NCBI RefSeq assembly: GCF_026151205.1
Contig: NC_087073.1
Coordinates: 16,263,837-16,327,836 of the forward strand
Source of the DNA: Bolinopsis microptera
Taxonomy: Eukaryota; Ctenophora; Tentaculata; Lobata; Bolinopsidae
Reading direction: 5' to 3'
DNA length: 64,000 nucleotides
Numbering within the stretch: the first letter of the stretch is position 1; each line of letters opens with the position of its first letter. Positions 58,034 through 64,000 of the stretch are shown here, in pieces. Below the pieces are notes generated by a model. The model was not told the origin of the DNA and did no database searches. It saw only the letters and a program-made list of their open reading frames with translations. The position numbers were made by a program, and so were the translations under genes.

Positions 58034-58195
58034 AAAAAATTTTCCATTTTTTAGTAGGTTGATTTCCATACTTTCATAAACAGCACAATGCGTGATATCA
58101 AATATATAATGCGGATGCCGGTTGTATATCTTTTTACAATTGCAACTGTGACAGTAAAATTCCCCGGCCGAAGGCACGGGTTACACTAGTATTAT

Positions 58196-59440
58196 ATAAT
58201 TTCAATAAATCTGTGTGTGTGCGTGTAATTTCCGAGCAGCTTAATCAAGAACGAACGGTAAGATTACGTGGGCAGGTTTTTCGGTATAGTGCCGGACAAA
58301 ACTACGAGGGAAGCCAAATGGTAAAGGGTTTTTTAAAATCTGGTCGTGGTTTAGAGGTTTAATTGATGGTTTTGTACACAAATTTTACATTAAAAGGCTC
58401 ACATAATATCTCCCTCCTACGCTCTCTCTCCCATTACTGCATAATTGCATATTATGTACCAGCTGTTGTACATATATCATAATTACACTGTCCATATAAT
58501 ACTATAAGCTTATAGGGGATGAAGGTTAATTTCTAAAAACGATTAAATAAAAAAATGGAAAGCGTTCAAGACAGGAGTGATGAGGTGTACTAGTCGTTGT
58601 AACAGGGTGTACGGACATATGATCATGGAAGTGGTGCTAATAATACTAGCATTATCCACGAGAAAGAACTGATTATGCGAATATGTTTAAATACTATTGG
58701 ATACGTGGAAGGGCACTCCGAATAGAATGCTCACACTAATAATCAACTTAATAACACCAGAATGTGTGTGTGTGTGTTCGTCTGTGTGTTTTCGAGTGTA
58801 ATATCCGAACGGTTTATACAACCAAAAACGGAAGAGTACGTGACTGGTTATTATCGGTATAGTGCCGACAAAACTCTGATGACGCAAAATCTATTTTAAT
58901 TCGGCCGGGAAAGTGGTTCAATTGACGGGTTTTTGACCACATATGTTGCATAAAATGGCGTGAGCAAACGACCAAGAGTTACGGGGCATGCTCTCATATC
59001 AGATAGCTCTTACTGTATAATATGTAGCCTGCAAAAAGTAGCGTCCATAATTGCGTTAGCCCGGGAAGAATTCGCTGTAATGTTATAACCATACACTTAT
59101 TAGGGGAGGGGGGACTGTTAGTGTTTGGGTCTGTTTGACCTGCAGAGAGAGAGAGAGTCATACGACAATGTTTATCGAGTTTTCAAATTAATAGGCGGGT
59201 GTGGGCGGAGTTAACAAGGGTTAATTTCTATAACGATTATAAATAAAAATAGAAAGCGTTCAAGACGGGAGTGATGAGGTGTAATACTCGTGTTCAGACC
59301 CTTATGAGCATGAATGTGGTGCCTCATGTCTAATAATGAACTTAATTATCACAAGAAATAACTGATTATGAGATTATTGTTTAAAGAAACTATTGGGTCA
59401 CCTAAGCGGGTTTTGACTCACGGAATTACTCCTACCTATT
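58196..59440. repeat. Diverged tandem duplication (~0.55-0.7 kb units)
   Basis: Matching blocks in the same order: GTGTGTGTG...TCCGA...CGGTATAGTGCCG at 58210-58295 and 58765-58868; GAAAGCGTTCAAGAC followed by GGAGTGATGAGGTGTA at 58559-58590 and 59245-59283; TAACTGATTATG...ATTATTGTTTAAA-like at 58668 and 59358. The second unit has an extra ~140 bp including (GA)n at 59143-59157. No coding frame conserved. Confidence 0.65.
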
Positions 59441-61845
59441 TAACTGCGTCAGTGAAATCCCGAGCCGAAGGCATTATCTATATAACTAGTTTAAGTGAAG
59501 TAACTGCACCACAACGCAACCTTTCAAATTTCGAGCTGAGAGTATAGACTATATAGACACACACCACATCATATGATCTCAGCTAAAATGTTTATGAGTA
59601 TTTATGATTTAATTTGAAGATACAAATAGCTTAACCACTGCATGTAGGTATATCACATAATTCCAACACAGGATCAGTTCCCTCACCATTTAATAACACC
59701 AGAATGCCTCGATTTTTCACACAGATCAGGAAAAAAACATGATTAAGAAATGAAGAAATTTCTAAAGTAAAAAGAAATTACACAGATCATTTGACAATCC
59801 AAGCCCCTAATTCATTGCAGTTTTATTGTAGATTTTACTTAAATCCTACAATAAATGTTTGTGCCCCCTTATACCTGTGCTCCGACAGTCCGACCTTGAT
59901 AACAAATATTAATGGAACACTAACTACCAGAATATCAGAAATTGAAGACTTTATTACCCCCTGGATTTTCTGCAATAGATTTCTCTTGCAGTCCCTGAAT
60001 CAGGGTGACCTGAAAATGTTTTTGTAATAAGCTAATTTCCTAAATAAAAGTAGGTAGTGTTTATGCGAATCGTAAACTAACAATTTGGCTTCTGTCTGAG
60101 AGCCCATTTAGAGACATTTCGAAGTTTGTTGTAAAATTATTTTATGACGCTCGATAAATAGAGACATGTCTCATCTACCAAAATCCAATAATCTGGATAA
60201 GAATAAATCCAAATCTGGATTATGCCGTATTGTGGCCCGCTGTGGGCGAGACTAGTAGCTAATCACCTGTTGTTGCCTTAGAACTTGAAGAAGCACCAAG
60301 AAAACTTACCGCACAGGAGTTCTTCTGGTGTACATTAGGTGATTGGCAGTCCCATGCACTGGCAGAACGATCCCCTTGATTTTGTGACAGATACAGTTCC
60401 CCTGTATTCTGTCCATACTTATCCGCTTTATCAACACACTCTGTCTGAGCTGGAAGTTAATCCATTTGTTATTCCTTAAGAAACGTTAATAATGAATAAA
60501 GTCGTATCTAATTTACAACTCACATAAACCCGGCATGCGGCAGGGATTATATTTCAATTTTTCCCGCGACGCGCGGAAAAATTTATAATAATTCGAGTGC
60601 GAAGCCACGAGGGATTATAATGGAAAATAATCCCGACGTGCTTTAAGCACGAGGGTTATTTTAATATAACTTAAAGCGAGCCGTGTTATGTGTTATAAAC
60701 CCCTCCGGGGGTTAGTTGCACAAGGACCAACAAATTTGACATTTTACTCTTAATTCTAGCCATAGGAGATCAGTATGGAAAATATGAAATGGAATTGGGG
60801 ACTACCAAATTGAAATAAATACAACTAGGTACTAATTACAATATGAAATTAGGGCGTTTATATCTAAACATTATCCTCAGTCAGAAGTACTATGAATGAA
60901 TATGAATATCGACATAAAGGGGCGTCGAGTTAAGCCTGGCAATCGATAAAAGGTGGAGCAAATAATGATATCGTGGCATGAAGTTCATCAAAGTAGACGG
61001 ACTATCATACATGCTATATCAAACACGACAAAATTAACCGAAAAAATCAAATGTAAACGTCGAGACAATTCTTTGAACTGGTCCTAATAATTTAAGAGTT
61101 TAAGTAATGTAAGCAGTTGCTGGAGTTTTGCCAGCGCCTGCAATTAGACCGATACGTAGATCAAGTGATTTTAGTTCTTACGTTAAGCCATAGGCACCGT
61201 GACATTTTTACCAATGCGCGTCCGTAGTAGTTAGTCACGTGATACCGTCATCAAAACACGTGACAGTGGCGCATTGAAAAATTCTCATTGAATATCAAAA
61301 CAAAACAAATCTTGTTGAGCCCAAATTAGCGTGCGGGAATTATAAGAAGTTGTTGCCGGGGTTATTTATTCAGCGGGAAAAAACTTCCAGCGGGAGCGGT
61401 ATCATCAGAATCTATTTATCGGAGCCGGTATTATCAGAATCTTATTCTATCCGAATGGTTTATAACAGGCGGTAAAGACCCTGAGTTGATGCAAACATTA
61501 CAAAAAGACATGATATCCCAAATATCTGGCATTCTGGCTCATTGTTTATACAAAGTGGAATCATCGAATGTACAAGTTTAGAATAATCATTAAGGTATTC
61601 TACCCTAAGGCTAAACCTTTAAGTTTTAATTATATGCAAACAAATATTTTTAACGACCTTAGCCATCACTCGATGGACGATGACGTCATCAGTTAAGCGT
61701 TTTTAAAGCTGATTTTTGACAAAGTAACAACTTTTAAATCAAAGTCGATTAAAATCACGCATTTCGTGTTTTAGTATCTCTGCTGTTGGGTCAGCCTTTG
61801 GGATGTGGAGGTAAGTCTGGTTTTCTATACTAAGGGGTCGTTCAC
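59441..61845. other. Spacer without recognised genes
   Basis: Short frames only. The 78-codon frame at 59791-60027 shows no domain. A palindromic GC-rich stretch (CCCGCGACGCGCGG) occurs at about 60562. Two CACGTG sites lie near 61235-61262. Confidence 0.4.
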
Positions 61846-61943
61846 ATATCAAGACCCAACCCGCCCCCCCCGCTCCCCCACTTCTGACAGTATTATTACG
61901 TAAACATGGCCTGACCCCCCCCCCCCCCCCCCCCCCCCCCCCC
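61846..61943. repeat. C-rich tract next to a GGGTCGTTCACA motif
   Basis: AGGGGTCGTTCACATATCAA at about 61831-61850 leads into C8, C5 and then about 27 consecutive C (61916-61942). The GGTCGTTCACA word looks like a MITE terminus, but I find no inverted partner. The frames crossing the C run are artefacts. Confidence 0.5.
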
Positions 61944-62969
61944 TTTTGACTTTTCCCCCTTTTTTCCCTGAACACTTTTACCTTACGTATGATGCTACCC
62001 TGAACCAAATTAATGTGCCGAAAGTATTGTTATGATAACCGGCCAAGCCCTTTCAAAATAGTCGGAAATCCGATAAATTTTAATTTTATCACTATCAGAA
62101 TGAAACCAAACACCCCCAATTGTTGTAAACCAAATTTATTGACACTAAATTTTTTCGGCGACTAATTTAAAAGCAGACCGCAAAATTTTAGTAAGCATAT
62201 ATGATTATCAATATGACATGAAATGAATATTATTGAGCTTACATATTTATAATTAATATAAATGAGCATCACTGTTCTACTGCAGAAACACTTTGAACTA
62301 TTACAACCTGTAATCTACTGCTACGCATTTCACATTATCTTACTCCCCTTTCCATCCAGGAAGTATCTGCATCTATTTTAACTCATTGAAGTAATTATTA
62401 TTATTACGAACCCCTTATTAACCAATTAATCATGCCATAAGTATCACATTATGGCATGATCACTCTCTCGATCTTCGGCTTCCTCGTCACGATCTTCGGA
62501 GTTATTATTTACCTCCACATCTTGTAAAGTTTACACTGATAATGCAGGACCGAGGTGGTCGAATACAAAATATGTTTTTAAAGCAGGTATTACTGATATG
62601 ATGCTTAAAAGCATGAATATTTAATGCACGGATAACCCATTTGAGAAGATCACCTGTAAAGGTATGTTCCTCAAATCTGGTCATATTTCTATTTGTTGTT
62701 TTGTACACAACTTTCATTATCAAACACAGATCTAGAGATATTTATTGACATTATTGCGTTGATGCTTAACGACTGCCTTTCCTGCATATTGTACGAAAAA
62801 TTATTATAAATATCTGCTTAAGTTTAAAAAAGCAAAAAAAAGTGAAAAATATTGGATTTGATGGTGTTTTAAATATGCCCGTTCCAGCGTTTCATTTTAA
62901 TGTCCGTTTCATATTATGTCTGTTCATTTAATGTCCGGACAAATAAGGTCCGATAAGGCTAGATGATAC

Positions 62970-63645
62970 GTACGAAACTCTACGAACTCCTCAGTGACAA
63001 CGAGACTCAACGAACTCATCCAACCCAAAATACGAACTCTTGAAGGGTTCGTTTTGTACAACTTACGTAAAAGAAAATTAAACGAGATTGTTTTAACAAT
63101 TCACCAATTCAACACATAACAACACGATTGTAAAACAACTAAATAATTGTACTCGCAACTTCTACCACGCCGACAGCGTGTACACTGTACATTTCACAGT
63201 ACAAGGACGGTCGATCGACAGGAACATCTGCGCCAATAGTATTGCGCGCGCACGTTTTCCCTGGACACGTTGCAGAAAACTTCAACTTGTACTTCTGGCG
63301 TTGCGTTTCGTTTTTCCCCTCTGCGTAAACAGCTGTGATCACACCGAAAGTACATGTACATTCATGTTCATGTATGATGTATACATTTTATTTTGCATTA
63401 AACAGACTGAAACTATTTGAACTTGACGTGCAACTGTGTATAAGACATATAGGTAAATTTTGATGATTCAAATGTCATTGTAGGTACAACTTTCACAGTA
63501 AAAGTAACAGTGTACAGTACTTACAGTAAAACATTTCCAATTGTTTTTTTGAAAAATTACTAACGAACTCCAACGAACTCTAACCGAAACTCCAAATTTT
63601 GACGAACTCCACGAACTCTAACGCCCAAAATCAACGAAACTCCGC
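62970..63645. repeat. Two clusters of ACGAACTC motifs
   Basis: ACGAACTC or one-base variants (CGAAACTC, CGAGACTC) occur about five times at 62970-63040 and about seven times at 63560-63645. Between the clusters is ordinary sequence with a CpG-rich patch near 63170-63270. No gene recognised. Confidence 0.55.
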
Positions 63646-64000
63646 ATCTATGCGATAAGGTATTCGTATATTCAAGATTTAAAGTGGGTTGTTAGAATAG
63701 CTGGTTAGCTTTAGAGGTCCAATAACCAAAATTTTTTGATCGATGATTATACGGAATTTCCGAGCTTTTTGGAAGTCATTATTGAAAAAAAAAATGTCGC
63801 ATTATCGGTTTATTCGGTTAGAATTTATCGCCGATAACTGATAATTGACATTTTCACAGAATTATCGCCGATAATATCGTTGCAAACCCAAGTATGAGTG
63901 ATGTGAGTGGAATGGTTAAAGTGTTTCTTCTTCTTGTACCCGACCCATTGTAGTATTCGGAAAGCATCAATCAATTACAAGTAAATAAACCTTTGAGGGG

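Noticed and set aside
61739-62008. 89-codon minus-strand frame with poly-Gly
   Set aside because: Runs across about 27 C residues; its length is set by a homopolymer.

Overview
The window looks like repeat-rich nuclear DNA of an invertebrate metazoan. It is AT-rich and sparse in genes. It carries CR1-like non-LTR retrotransposons, a Penelope-like element, many inverted-repeat DNA elements, exon-like segments with GT/AG borders, and the first exon of a conserved eukaryotic gene (NPLOC4/NPL4). There is no bacterial-style operon, rRNA, tRNA or CRISPR array. I cannot assign a phylum from the sequence alone.

Left flank (1-6.09 kb): two copies of an ~807 bp interspersed repeat, one of them inserted in a 5'-truncated CR1-like LINE ('LINE A') that has 6-bp target-site duplications (TSDs). 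A second LINE 3' fragment and a GC-rich poly(A)-tailed retroposon follow.

Central array (about 6.09-30.55 kb): five complete plus two partial copies of a ~4.65 kb tandem unit. Each unit holds, in order, a truncated LINE A on the minus strand, the 3' end of a Penelope-like element (zinc-finger-like Cys cluster plus GIY-YIG endonuclease), a hammerhead-like core, and then an apparent two-exon gene. The gene's large exon encodes about ten tandem 42-residue (126 bp) coiled-coil repeats, six heptads each, with Leu/Cys at every seventh residue. It ends at a GT donor, and a short last exon follows. Random 1-base indels throughout the array break every frame differently in each copy, which looks like unpolished long-read consensus. 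The coiled-coil gene was found by reading the copies against each other. This tandem gene/transposon cassette is the most novel object in the window.

Right of the array (30.5-31 kb): exon 1 of an NPLOC4 homologue on the minus strand, abutting the last LINE A copy exactly at the exon edge, with an RFX-type palindrome about 140 bp upstream.

31-45 kb: non-autonomous elements, including a ~1.4 kb element with GGGCAATTCC ends, an ~800 bp foldback, a 263 bp palindrome with TTA TSDs, and 281 bp inverted arms 6.4 kb apart. An intact 316-codon LINE-type ORF1 has no ORF2 partner. A promoter-like cluster (CRE-like site, three CACGTG, three CCAAT) lies near 43.9 kb.

46-54.6 kb: a LINE with a (TTTCTAA)n tail, an exon-like ORF of unknown function, and a clear nested insertion. 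A nearly intact CR1-like 'LINE B' (ORF2 broken by one TGA) sits inside a LINE A copy, each with its own TSD, and creates a long chimeric frame.

54.6-64 kb: MITE-like elements, a 94-codon exon-like ORF, diverged tandem duplications, homopolymer runs and motif clusters, with no recognisable conserved gene.
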